A DNA stretch of 64,000 bases from Siderastrea radians (taxonomy: Eukaryota; Cnidaria; Anthozoa; Scleractinia; Rhizangiidae): assembly GCA_964017195.1 (NCBI GenBank), contig OZ024896.1, forward strand, positions 31,221,430 to 31,285,429, in the 5' to 3' direction. Shown here piece by piece: positions 23,480 to 30,828 of the stretch. The notes below the pieces were generated by a model, which made no database searches, was not told the origin of the DNA, and saw nothing but the letters and a program-made list of their open reading frames with translations. Every line of letters begins with the position of its first letter. Position 1 is the stretch's first letter. The position numbers and the translations under genes were made by a program.

Positions 23480-24004
23480 ATGTCGGAAACGAGAAGGCCC
23501 TTGGGCTCCCTAGCCAGTACTGTGAACGTGGAAGGAGAAGACAGTTTGAGGAGGAGAGTGGGACCGGAGTTGACACCGTTGGACCGCCATGCGAGACATA
23601 TGCATGAACAACGAGAGCAAGTGTGGCGGGGACTGACCCGGGAGCGCGTGGCCGCCTTTCTTCGTATGTTTGTGCTCTGTTTCGTGGAGTTGGAAGATGG
23701 TCTCCCTTTGCAAAGTGTCACCTATCGTACGTTAAAGAAAGCTCTCGTCAAGCAGATCATTCCGTGGATCCATTTTCGCTTGGTGTACACCATGGAGGAG
23801 AGGTGGTGGCCGATCACCCTGGCCCAGTTCCGTGAAGTGAATGGGTACTTGGCGGACCACCTGCCGCGGATCCACAAGGACGACGCATGGGATGCCATTC
23901 GGTATTTTTACGAGGAAGTGGTGAGACAGCGGGAGGAGTATAAACGGATGGAGCAGTTGCAGAGGGAGGCCACGGAGAGTGTACGACGTTGTTTAGAACA
24001 TTGA
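23480..24004 (+). CDS. Unknown helical protein, 174 aa
   Basis: I do not recognise this protein. The start chosen is the first ATG after the promoter (MSETRRPLG...); the frame is open nine codons further up from a GTG. Residues 57-69 form a hydrophobic helix, residues 95-113 are rich in aromatics (HFR, ERWWP), and the C-terminal 143-170 is charged and probably coiled coil. No zinc ligands, signal peptide or clear membrane segment is seen. It sits among presumed early genes (TATA-initiator type promoter) next to the SLOG gene, so a regulatory or host-interaction role is possible, but nothing in the sequence proves one. Confidence 0.7.
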   Translation: MSETRRPLGSLASTVNVEGEDSLRRRVGPELTPLDRHARHMHEQREQVWRGLTRERVAAFLRMFVLCFVELEDGLPLQSVTYRTLKKALVKQIIPWIHFRLVYTMEERWWPITLAQFREVNGYLADHLPRIHKDDAWDAIRYFYEEVVRQREEYKRMEQLQREATESVRRCLEH

Positions 24005-24329
24005 ACATTTTTATTCCTGTTGAGTTTTTTATTGTGAGTCAAGGTTACTGTGCGTCAAGAGACATTTATTTATGATGAACGTGCAAACTCAGTGTTGTCA
24101 GTTTTTAAAAATTTTTTAATTAAAAAGAAGAGTTGATGTTTTTTTTTTACAAATGGTGGTTCGTCTTCTTTGCCACGCGGGTGGGGCGAGTCTATTTACA
24201 ATTGAAAAAAGCTATCTACAATTTGAAAAAATAAAAATTGAAAAAAGCTATGTACAATTGGAAAAAATAAAAAGTAAAAGAATTGAAAAGAAAGCTATGT
24301 ACAGATTGAAAAATAAAAATTAAGAAACA
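24005..24329. other. Non-coding gap between convergent genes
   Basis: A/T-rich, with a degenerate tandem motif of the type AAAAGCTATGTACAATTGAAAAAATAAAA repeated three times at about 24205-24315. Minus-strand AATAAA occurs at about 24066-24071, which could serve the SLOG gene. No ORF of note. Confidence 0.6.
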
Positions 24330-25022
24330 TTACAAATGAAAGTCTTCCAGTTCCATACGTAATTGATCAATGTTCTCGGGGAGACAGAACGTGCGGTTGA
24401 ACAAGGCTTGAATTTCGGCTCGGGTTTTCTCGTCCACATCCCGGGATCCCACGATTGCACTGCTTTGATGAAGGGTGGGCTTTTTGGGTCCCCAAGGAAC
24501 AAATTGACTGCCAGTCACCAGGGTGGCGGCATTCTCGTTGACTTGGTAGTAATGGTCCGAGCGGTACCATGATTGACTGGGGATGTCAAAGAGGTAGACG
24601 GGTTTGCCTAAATCCATAGCCAATTGCACAGTCCAACCGGTCCCTCCTTTCACGCGTTTATGATCCGGTTCCAAGATGCCAAAGGCATAGATGGTATGGG
24701 CTTTCTTGGCAATTTGATAATTGCGTTGCAGCAATTGTAGGGTGTAAAAATGACTGGGCATTCGTTTGCCTAATTTCTCCGCTGCCTGGTGAAGATGGGG
24801 ATTGGCCAGCATCAAAACTTCCACCGTAGAAGGGGTGATGAAAGTGGCTCGAGGATGGTTCGGGGGGACGAGGACTTCGAGTTGCATCCCAAACTGTTTG
24901 GCCTGTTCTTCGACGAGTGCATCCGTACCTTTGGCTCCCCCTGTGTAGACCACATGTCCATGACCCACTTGCAGTTCCAAGGCACCGAGATCTTGTTCTC
25001 CGATCATGATGTCTGGGGGCAT
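24330..25022 (-). CDS. Circularly permuted SLOG-superfamily (YpsA-related) protein
   Basis: A 230-aa protein from the ATG at 25022 (the frame opens ten codons earlier at a TTG). It carries the Rossmann-type nucleotide-binding marks of the SLOG superfamily: YTGGAKGTD (residues 26-34), RNYQI (100-104) and KGGTGW (125-130) followed by GKPVYLFD (139-146). The strand-loop AIVGSRD (189-195), usually at the N-terminus of SLOG domains, lies near the C-terminus here. That order matches the circularly permuted YpsA-like family found in phages and large DNA viruses. SLOG proteins bind or process nucleotide-derived ligands. Its target is unknown; sensing or removal of a host nucleotide signal is a hypothesis. 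Transcribed divergently from the GRF zinc-finger gene. Confidence 0.82.
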   Translation of the reverse strand: MPPDIMIGEQDLGALELQVGHGHVVYTGGAKGTDALVEEQAKQFGMQLEVLVPPNHPRATFITPSTVEVLMLANPHLHQAAEKLGKRMPSHFYTLQLLQRNYQIAKKAHTIYAFGILEPDHKRVKGGTGWTVQLAMDLGKPVYLFDIPSQSWYRSDHYYQVNENAATLVTGSQFVPWGPKKPTLHQSSAIVGSRDVDEKTRAEIQALFNRTFCLPENIDQLRMELEDFHL

Positions 25023-25034
25023 TGCTTTTGAGAA

Positions 25035-25068
25035 TGACGATTCAGGGACCAAGGGAGCTCCTTAAATA
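25035..25068 (-). promoter_or_regulatory. Promoter of the SLOG gene
   Basis: On the minus strand, TATTTAAG (25061-25068) is followed about 33 nt later by TCATTCT with its A at 25035, giving a very short leader before the ATG at 25022. It shares the region 25023-25225, which holds three CCAAT boxes, with the divergent gene. Confidence 0.65.
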
Positions 25069-25075
25069 GGGACAA

Positions 25076-25191
25076 CGGACCAATGGGAACACGAGAGGGG
25101 ATAGGGAAAAGCTGACCAATGGGAAGATACCAAGTCCTTATAAGGTCAGGACAAGCTGACCAATGACAGTCAAGGGTCTAAGGTATAAAAA
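25076..25191 (+). promoter_or_regulatory. CCAAT-rich promoter of the GRF zinc-finger gene
   Basis: GACCAATG occurs three times (about 25078, 25114 and 25158), twice within AGCTGACCAATG, before TATAAAAA at 25184-25191. The ATG follows at 25226. Together with the minus-strand TATA at 25061-25068 this forms a compact bidirectional promoter. Confidence 0.7.
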
Positions 25192-25225
25192 GGCGTCGGT
25201 AGTAGGGGTGAAAATCTTGAGCACG

Positions 25226-26134
25226 ATGTCGGTCGAACGGAAGAGAAAGCCAAGCGTACACCCTGCTGGGAACAAGAAGAAGAAGAACACCATTCAAACG
25301 ATGACGCCCGTGGACTGTGATCCTGTGGTGCGCGAAGTGGTGGAAGATACCCGAGCTGCCGTGGAAGACATGATGAAAGAATTGAATGACATGGTGGAGC
25401 AATCTACACCACCATCACCTCAATTCACTCTGACGACCGTGTATGACAATGCGGAGGAGTATGCTCAAGCGAAAGCCAACAGTGAAAGAGCCCTAGCTAG
25501 TTCGGTGGACTATATGGTATGTCCTTGCCATGACGTGCGTTTGGAGGCCCAAGAATCTCAAAAGGGATGGAAATATGTGAAATGTCCCATCCAACCGTGT
25601 TTGCTGTTTTGTGGACAAGATCAAGCCCCAGAGTATATGAAAGCCGTGTATAGTCAACCTCATGTAGAAGTGTTGGACATGTGGACTTGTTTGCAATGCT
25701 TTTGCCGTGAACCCGCCACGCTTCAACAAAGTCATTCGACCCAGAACCCCGATCGCTTGTTTCTGAATTGTTCCAAGAAACAGTGTGGCTTCTTCCGATG
25801 GGCCGATCAACCGTTGGGTCCCAAGTACTGGAGTTGGTTTCATGACAACCCGCCCAAGAAAGCCGACCAACAAGCTGAATCTCCTTTGTCTACTCGTGAT
25901 GCTCAAGGATATCCCAAACGTGGCGTGGACATCCCTGGCCCGCCCCCTCGAAGGAAAGAGGATCGCCCCCTGACAGACTATGAGAAACAATTGTTACGAG
26001 AAATTCAAGAGCTCAAGAATCGTCAAGAAATGATGGTAGCCCCAGCGCCACCACCCCCCAAGTACAGTGACAGTGTTGACAACTGGCAGAAAGGTCTAGA
26101 GACCATCAGCTGTGGACGTCTAGGTCTCTTTTAA
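25226..26134 (+). CDS. GRF-type zinc-finger protein
   Basis: A 302-aa protein. The chosen ATG follows the TATA box; an upstream in-frame GTG lies before the promoter. A basic N-terminus (KRKPS...NKKKK, 5-20) is followed by two zinc modules. The first has C99, C101, C120 and C125 with GWKYVKCP. The second is a typical GRF finger: C158/C160, NPDRLFLNC (174-182), C187 and FFRWAD (189-194). GRF fingers bind single-stranded DNA in proteins such as TOP3A, APE2 and NEIL3. A coiled coil lies at 250-270, and a Pro-rich stretch at 273-279. A replication or repair-linked ssDNA-binding role is a reasonable inference. AATAAA follows at 26146-26151. Confidence 0.78.
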   Translation: MSVERKRKPSVHPAGNKKKKNTIQTMTPVDCDPVVREVVEDTRAAVEDMMKELNDMVEQSTPPSPQFTLTTVYDNAEEYAQAKANSERALASSVDYMVCPCHDVRLEAQESQKGWKYVKCPIQPCLLFCGQDQAPEYMKAVYSQPHVEVLDMWTCLQCFCREPATLQQSHSTQNPDRLFLNCSKKQCGFFRWADQPLGPKYWSWFHDNPPKKADQQAESPLSTRDAQGYPKRGVDIPGPPPRRKEDRPLTDYEKQLLREIQELKNRQEMMVAPAPPPPKYSDSVDNWQKGLETISCGRLGLF

Positions 26135-26145
26135 ATGAGAGAAGG

Positions 26146-26151
26146 AATAAA
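26146..26151 (+). terminator. Polyadenylation signal after the GRF gene
   Basis: AATAAA 12 nt past the stop codon; the next ORF begins 19 nt later. Confidence 0.6.
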
Positions 26152-26169
26152 ATATTGTTTATTTAGTCC

Positions 26170-26577
26170 ATGGAGTCTGTGTGTGATGCGTGGGAGTCTG
26201 TCTTGTCCCTGGGGCAATGGCAATGTCATCAAACCCTGTGTCAAGTCTTATATGATCATCAACCCGGTACCCAAATCCCCATTCCCTCATGTCCCGAGGA
26301 CACGCATCCTCTCCAGATCTTTGAAGAAACCCATGTCGACCGCAACCTGTATCGATGGGTGGCGTTTGTCGTATGGTTAAAAGCTCACCCAGAGGCATGG
26401 CGATGGTATCGAATCATTCAAAAGGCGCATCCCCACACGGTCCCTACCATATCGACCTTATGGGATGAATGCCAAAAAGTATGGCCCCTCGAAAGAAAAA
26501 GGTCTCCCATCATGGTTGAGTCATTACCACGATCCAAGAGCCCCCGGCAGTTTAGGAGGCGTGCAACGGTTTGCTAA
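26170..26577 (+). CDS. Small ORF overlapping the integrase start
   Basis: A 135-aa ORF from an ATG, overlapping the integrase ORF by 113 nt in another frame. The first ~105 residues look protein-like (W-rich, e.g. NLYRWVAFVVWL 59-70 and WRWYRIIQKAH 77-87). Cys/His residues at 19-20, 24, 41 and 46 recall, without matching well, a zinc-binding N-terminal domain. The part after ~105 coincides with integrase coding sequence. It may be a separate small protein, or the missing N-terminus of the integrase joined by a frameshift or splice. I cannot decide between these. Confidence 0.45.
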   Translation: MESVCDAWESVLSLGQWQCHQTLCQVLYDHQPGTQIPIPSCPEDTHPLQIFEETHVDRNLYRWVAFVVWLKAHPEAWRWYRIIQKAHPHTVPTISTLWDECQKVWPLERKRSPIMVESLPRSKSPRQFRRRATVC

Positions 26578-27610
26578 AGCCCATCGTCTCCCTTTGAAAA
26601 AAGCCCAACGGCTCTTGGAACAGGATTTGGCCCACACGTTACATAAACCGCGACATCGTCGTTTTCCCACCGTCCCTGTGATCGTAGGAGGATTAGATGA
26701 TCAATGGGTAGCAGATTTAGTGGAAGTGCAACCGTTGGCCAAGTATAATCGGGGTATACGCTACTTGTTGACGGTCTTGGATGTCTTGTCCAAATACGCG
26801 TGGGTACAACCGTTGAAAGACAAAACCGGGGTGGCGTTGGTTCATGCCTTTGAGAAGATTTTGAAAGGACGACGTCAACCCAATCGATTGCAAACGGATC
26901 GAGGGAAAGAATTCTATAACCGGACCTTTCAACGATGGCTCGACGAGCAAGGCATTCATCATTTTTCCACGGAAGGGGATGCGAAAGCCAGTGTCGTGGA
27001 ACGATTTAATCGGACCTTGAAAGAACGGTTGTATCGTTATTTTACGGCTGCCAACACCTTACGCTTTGACAATGTCTTACCCGAGTTGGTGCAAGGCTAT
27101 AATGCCACCCGTCATCGAAGTATTGGTATGGCCCCTCAAGACGTGACGTGGGATAACGAAGAAGCGGTGTGGAAACGATTGTACAGCAAACGATTGAAAG
27201 GCCAGAAAAAACCTAAATTCAAAGTCGGGGATCGTGTCCGTCTCAATAAGATTCATCGCACCTTTGAAAAAGGCTATCTACCCGGTTGGACGGAAGAAGT
27301 GTTTGTCGTGCATCGTGTGATCCCGGGCCCCGTGCCCACGTATAAGATTCACGAATGGGATGATACCCCCATCAAAGGCACGTTTTACGAGGAGGATTTA
27401 CAAAAAGTCCATGTATCCGACGTGTTTCGCATCGAAAAGGTACTTAAGCGACAAAAAGATCGTTGGTTGGTCAAGTGGAAAGGGTGGCCAGACAAGTGCA
27501 ATAGTTGGATTGCAAGCCAAGACGTAACGTCTCTCCAAGCACCCAAGAGGAAAAAGACAAACCCACCCAAAGAGACAAGCCCACCCAAAAGACGACGACG
27601 ACGCGACTAA
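26465..27610 (+). CDS. INT: Polinton integrase (DDE) with chromodomain
   Basis: A 381-aa retroviral-type integrase that should cut and join element ends to host DNA. The N-terminal part reads HYHDPRAPGSLGGV (20-33), the usual lead-in of Polinton integrases. The catalytic core has D84 in WVADLVEV, D145 in LQTDRGKEF and E179 in VVERFNRTLKE. A C-terminal chromodomain spans about 318-350 (FRIEKVL...WLVKWKGW...SWI) and would steer integration to methylated histone tails. The tail from 361 is Lys/Arg-rich. The first ATG is at 26465, but an open upstream frame overlaps it, so the true N-terminus may be longer. The next gene starts 3 nt after the stop. Confidence 0.95.
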   Translation: MNAKKYGPSKEKGLPSWLSHYHDPRAPGSLGGVQRFAKAHRLPLKKAQRLLEQDLAHTLHKPRHRRFPTVPVIVGGLDDQWVADLVEVQPLAKYNRGIRYLLTVLDVLSKYAWVQPLKDKTGVALVHAFEKILKGRRQPNRLQTDRGKEFYNRTFQRWLDEQGIHHFSTEGDAKASVVERFNRTLKERLYRYFTAANTLRFDNVLPELVQGYNATRHRSIGMAPQDVTWDNEEAVWKRLYSKRLKGQKKPKFKVGDRVRLNKIHRTFEKGYLPGWTEEVFVVHRVIPGPVPTYKIHEWDDTPIKGTFYEEDLQKVHVSDVFRIEKVLKRQKDRWLVKWKGWPDKCNSWIASQDVTSLQAPKRKKTNPPKETSPPKRRRRRD

Positions 27611-27613
27611 ACA

Positions 27614-28657
27614 ATGACGTTGGTGCCCAACTCTTCGTTTTACGTGACGTTGATGAATCATGCGAGTACCAAAGAGTTTCCTGGGAACAAGAGTCATCAT
27701 TTCAGAAACCGATTGCCGAAACCCATTCGATTTATGGGACGCGGATGGATGGTGGGTATGGTGAGTTTATCCTTACCCACCATTCCAGTGATAGCGGAAG
27801 AAGGAGGCGTGGGTGATTCCCATCCTTTGTTGTACGTACGATGGCACGAACACGACTTTAAAATAGACGATTGGGGACAGGAGGCATGGTGGTATGAAGA
27901 GCAGGAATGGACCGTGAAGGCTCAAGACATGAGAAAGGAGATGACCTCGTTGACGGGAGTTCAATTTTTTCACCAACTGGTGTATCGTTACCGGCAAGAA
28001 CGGGCGAAACGAATCAAACCCAAAGACAAGTTGGTGGGGCCCGATGGCGTCAAAATGTACCCGACCTTTGAATGGACCACCGAAGGGGATTTGTTGTTGA
28101 ATACCAAGCCAGTGGATTACAAAACCCATGTGGCACGCGTGTCATGGGGCAGAACCTTGGCCCTGAGAATGGGATGGATTGAACAACCGTCCCCCGGCCA
28201 GTATCGATTGGGTCCGAATCTCTTGCAAGAATTGGATGGCATTTCCACCATTCCGAACCCGACGGATATCCGCGATGGCAGCAACAACCCCACCTTTTGG
28301 AAAGTGCAAGGGGATTATCTGAAATTGAGTCTATCGTGTCCTTGGCGGTTTGTGAATTTGAACGGGGCCTTTCGTGTCCCGTTGGAATTTGCTCCGACGC
28401 GTCCTTTGCACGTGTATTGTGATGTAGGGACCAGCAGTATGGTAGGGGGTCGTATCACGGATCTCTTACGAGAAATCAAGTACCACCCCAAAGAAACCAC
28501 GCACTTTGAACCTCGACATATTCAATATGTCCCAGTACGCAATGAAGTGGTGGAAATCGTGGAAACGCAGATGGCCGAAATCAATGGGGATCTCGTGACA
28601 TTTGGCGAAGGGCATACCCTCCTAACCCTCCACTTTAAAAGGGAAGTGGTGGTGTGA
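27614..28657 (+). CDS. Capsid-associated protein, penton-like paralogue B
   Basis: A 347-aa paralogue of the proteins at 21736 and 28672. It begins with SSFYVTL, has RNRLPKPI...GWMVGMVSLSLP (about 32-55) and ends with a FEPRHIQYVPVRNEVVE segment and LLTLHF. The start is 3 nt after the integrase stop, so the two may share a transcript. The middle (residues 59-160) is the part least like its neighbour. A structural role such as penton or minor capsid is inferred from the Polinton-wide family; no motif proves it. Confidence 0.72.
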   Translation: MTLVPNSSFYVTLMNHASTKEFPGNKSHHFRNRLPKPIRFMGRGWMVGMVSLSLPTIPVIAEEGGVGDSHPLLYVRWHEHDFKIDDWGQEAWWYEEQEWTVKAQDMRKEMTSLTGVQFFHQLVYRYRQERAKRIKPKDKLVGPDGVKMYPTFEWTTEGDLLLNTKPVDYKTHVARVSWGRTLALRMGWIEQPSPGQYRLGPNLLQELDGISTIPNPTDIRDGSNNPTFWKVQGDYLKLSLSCPWRFVNLNGAFRVPLEFAPTRPLHVYCDVGTSSMVGGRITDLLREIKYHPKETTHFEPRHIQYVPVRNEVVEIVETQMAEINGDLVTFGEGHTLLTLHFKREVVV

Positions 28658-28671
28658 AAAAGAAGACAAAG

Positions 28672-29706
28672 ATGTCGTTCTACGTGACGTTACCCAGTCA
28701 TTCCAATCGACGTGAATTTCCCAACAACCAAGCCAATTCCTTCAAGATTCGTCTACCTCAACCGTTACAACTCCCAGGGGGTGGATGGCAAGTGGGGTTG
28801 AGCGCCATTTCCTTACCGGATGCGCGCGTCAATTTGTACGAGTTGGTGATGAAAGGACAACACGTCTTAGGCATCAAATGGCACCTGAAAGCACCCAGTC
28901 AAAGTGGAGATACCTATAACAAATATGGAGCGGCCGTGACCAAAATTGACGATATTAAAGACTGGGATTGGGTGGTGGACGGGGTGAGTTTTATGAAAGC
29001 CGCCATTACTCATGTGGAACAGAAACGACGGGAATCGGTTATCCAAGGGGGTACGTTTTTGGACGATCAAGGCAAACACACGTACGTCAAGTTTCGTTGG
29101 GAGGGGGAGGATCTGCTCATTGACAACACGAATGTCTCTCATGATGGATCCGTTCGCACGCCCTCCTTTGCCGTTCATACCAAGTTAGCTGCCAAGATGG
29201 GATGGTTACGTAAAATCGCCAGCGGATGGATTTTGGGACCGAACTTACAGCAAGAGTTCATGGGGGATCAAGTACCCAACATGACCAAGAACAGCGATTG
29301 GAAGGATATCACCGATAAGGAGGGGAACCCGGTGTTTTGGACCACCAGTCGAGTGGAAGGCTATATGGAATTGAGTATGAGTTGTGGGTGGCGTTTCACG
29401 AACTTGAATGTGGCGTTTCGGGCGGTGGTGGGGGATCCTACCCGAACGCTCCATGTGTACTCCGACGTGGCAGGCAGTATGATGGTGGGCAATCGCGTGA
29501 CCGATTTGTTGCGTGAAATCCAGTACAAGCGACAAGGACGTGGCACCCTGTACTTTGAACCGTTGCACATTCAATACATGTCTCTTCGTAACGAGGTGGT
29601 GGAAATGATTCACGTTCAAGTCGCCGAAACGATTGGTAGAGGAGGAGACTTGGTCAAGTTTGGTGAAGGTCATACCATTGTCACGTTACACTTCAAAAAG
29701 GCATAA
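28672..29706 (+). CDS. Capsid-associated protein, penton-like paralogue C
   Basis: A 344-aa protein. The ATG at 28672 is 14 nt after the previous stop; an in-frame GTG overlapping that stop is less likely. It is closest to paralogue B: MSFYVTLPSHSN at the start, FKIRLPQP...GGGWQVGLSAISLP (25-50), HVYSDVAGSMMVGNRVTDLLREIQY near 258-282 and VTLHFKKA at the end. The close tandem arrangement of B and C points to gene duplication followed by divergence, perhaps giving several different vertex or fibre components. TTTAAAAG shortly before the start may serve as its TATA. Confidence 0.74.
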   Translation: MSFYVTLPSHSNRREFPNNQANSFKIRLPQPLQLPGGGWQVGLSAISLPDARVNLYELVMKGQHVLGIKWHLKAPSQSGDTYNKYGAAVTKIDDIKDWDWVVDGVSFMKAAITHVEQKRRESVIQGGTFLDDQGKHTYVKFRWEGEDLLIDNTNVSHDGSVRTPSFAVHTKLAAKMGWLRKIASGWILGPNLQQEFMGDQVPNMTKNSDWKDITDKEGNPVFWTTSRVEGYMELSMSCGWRFTNLNVAFRAVVGDPTRTLHVYSDVAGSMMVGNRVTDLLREIQYKRQGRGTLYFEPLHIQYMSLRNEVVEMIHVQVAETIGRGGDLVKFGEGHTIVTLHFKKA

Positions 29707-29739
29707 AAAAGAGAGACGAGAAGGGAACCCAAGTCAATC

Positions 29740-29970
29740 ATGCCTCCGAAACGACGACGACGACGACGACGACCACAGCGTTCACAAGAGGGCGAAGGGA
29801 TCAACGCGGTGATTGCCGGGATTCCTAAAGCCGCTTGGTCGATCACCAAAGGGATAGAAAAGTTGGCTAAAAAGAATGCCAGAAAATCGCATTTGAAACG
29901 CATGGCAGAGATCAAAAGTGGGAAACGAAAACGCTATGCGGGGGAATCGTTTACGTGCAACCTCATGTGA
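29740..29970 (+). CDS. Small Arg-rich core-type protein, 76 aa
   Basis: Starts MPPKRRRRRRRPQ, then a short amphipathic stretch GINAVIAGIPKAAWSITKGI (20-39) and a Lys/Arg-rich end. Composition fits a DNA-condensing or membrane-active virion peptide like those of adenoviruses and adintoviruses. Unlike its neighbours it has no QRGG motif. A weak TATA-like ATAAAAAA lies at 29703-29710. Exact role unknown. Confidence 0.65.
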   Translation: MPPKRRRRRRRPQRSQEGEGINAVIAGIPKAAWSITKGIEKLAKKNARKSHLKRMAEIKSGKRKRYAGESFTCNLM

Positions 29971-29971
29971 G

Positions 29972-29979
29972 TATAAAAA
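29972..29979 (+). promoter_or_regulatory. TATA box of the 63-aa core peptide
   Basis: TATAAAAA 27 nt before the ATG at 30006, immediately after the previous stop codon. Confidence 0.6.
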
Positions 29980-30005
29980 GAAAACAAGGGTTGTGAAAAA
30001 CAAAC

Positions 30006-30197
30006 ATGCCGAAGACAAGAGTGCGACGAACGAGACGAAGAAGAAGAAGGCAACGAGGCGGTCTCTTGCCTCTGGCCGCCCTCATTCCTGCCTTGATCGC
30101 TGGAGGGAAAGCCGTGGCGTTAGGTGCCGCGAGTGGTGCGGCGAGTTACGGGGCTAAAAAAGGGTTGGAAGCCGCTTTTCGGAAAAGAAGACGATGA
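30006..30197 (+). CDS. Arg-rich core peptide with QRGG site and hydrophobic helix, 63 aa
   Basis: An Arg-rich leader (residues 1-15) ends in QRGG (16-19), followed by a strongly hydrophobic helix LLPLAALIPALIAGGKAVALG (20-40), an Ala/Gly-rich helix and a basic tail. The layout recalls adenovirus mu/pX and pVI-type precursors, which the viral protease trims after a double glycine. Cleavage after GG here would free a membrane-active helix from the DNA-binding leader; this is inference. A TATA box precedes it. Confidence 0.7.
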   Translation: MPKTRVRRTRRRRRRQRGGLLPLAALIPALIAGGKAVALGAASGAASYGAKKGLEAAFRKRRR

Positions 30198-30203
30198 GGA
30201 CGG

Positions 30204-30211
30204 TATAAAAA
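30204..30211 (+). promoter_or_regulatory. TATA box before the frame-broken basic gene
   Basis: TATAAAAA in the context GGTATAAAAAGG, 64 nt before the ATG at 30268. Confidence 0.6.
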
Positions 30212-30267
30212 GGGAGGTCCCATGAAGCCCAAACAAAAAGTTTATCCCCGGTGAAGAAGAAGACACC

Positions 30268-30596
30268 ATGCGTGGGGGAAGTTTGACACGATTTCGGACC
30301 GACGAGTGGTATGATCAACAAGGCAAAGGGATGGTGACGGATCTCTTGCGTGGGGGGTTCCAAGGCCTTATAAGCACGCGCGAAATCCTTTAAGATTGCC
30401 TAGTAATATCAAGAGAGGATTGGAAACGGGGTTATCACGAGGTGTCAAACGCAAAGCCGAACAAGTCATCAAAAAAGAAATCACCAAACAAGCCAAGAAA
30501 GCGTTGAGTCATAAGAGCGTAAAAGACGCCGTGCGTGTGGCCAGTGCCTTATTTCCCAAACAAACCAAACGTGCACGCGATATTTTGGGCGTGTGA
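30268..30596 (+). pseudogene. Basic core-type protein split by a frame change at a G run
   Basis: Two ORFs in different frames lie end to end. The first (30268-30393) starts at an ATG, carries RGG motifs at residues 2-4 and 28-30 and stops after 41 codons. The second is open from 30315 to 30596 without an ATG of its own and has a Lys-rich helical part (KRGLETGLSRGVKRK and onward). Six Gs at 30352-30357 lie in the overlap, just after the second RGG region. A one-base slip there would link both parts into a single basic protein resembling a core protein common in Polintons. It could be a real lesion, an assembly error in a homopolymer, or programmed frameshifting. Confidence 0.6.
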
Positions 30597-30598
30597 AC

Positions 30599-30826
30599 AT
30601 GGATCCTGTGCATTCACGACCTCGACGGATTCGTAGTGATCGAGGGTTGTCTCAATGGGGAGGCCTGTATCCGTTTTGGAAACTCAAGAGAGGACAACGT
30701 GGTGGCTGGTTAAGTGCCGAGGTGATGAGACTGCCCGGGTTTGATTTGAGACAACGCTTAGCACGACGACGGTATAAAAACCCCTCACGACGACGACGTA
30801 CCACCACTCGACGACGACGACGTTAA
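30599..30826 (+). CDS. Arg-rich core peptide with QRGG site, 75 aa
   Basis: The ATG at 30599 follows the previous stop by 2 nt (a GTG two codons earlier is in frame). It has a basic N-terminal half with WGGLYPFWKLK (20-30), then GQRGGWLSAEV with QRGG at 33-36, and a tail that is almost all Arg (RRRRTTTRRRRR). The TATA box of the next gene lies inside its coding sequence. A DNA-packaging protein that is a protease substrate is the likely reading. Confidence 0.65.
   Translation: MDPVHSRPRRIRSDRGLSQWGGLYPFWKLKRGQRGGWLSAEVMRLPGFDLRQRLARRRYKNPSRRRRTTTRRRRR
30773..30780 (+). promoter_or_regulatory. TATA box of the major capsid gene, inside the preceding ORF
   Basis: TATAAAAA (GGTATAAAAACC) 56 nt before the ATG at 30829. 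Confidence 0.65.
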
Positions 30827-30828
30827 AC

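Noticed and set aside
23317..23721. 134-codon minus-strand ORF opposite the 174-aa gene
   Set aside because: Low protein-like character, and it runs through the promoter TATA region; judged a shadow.
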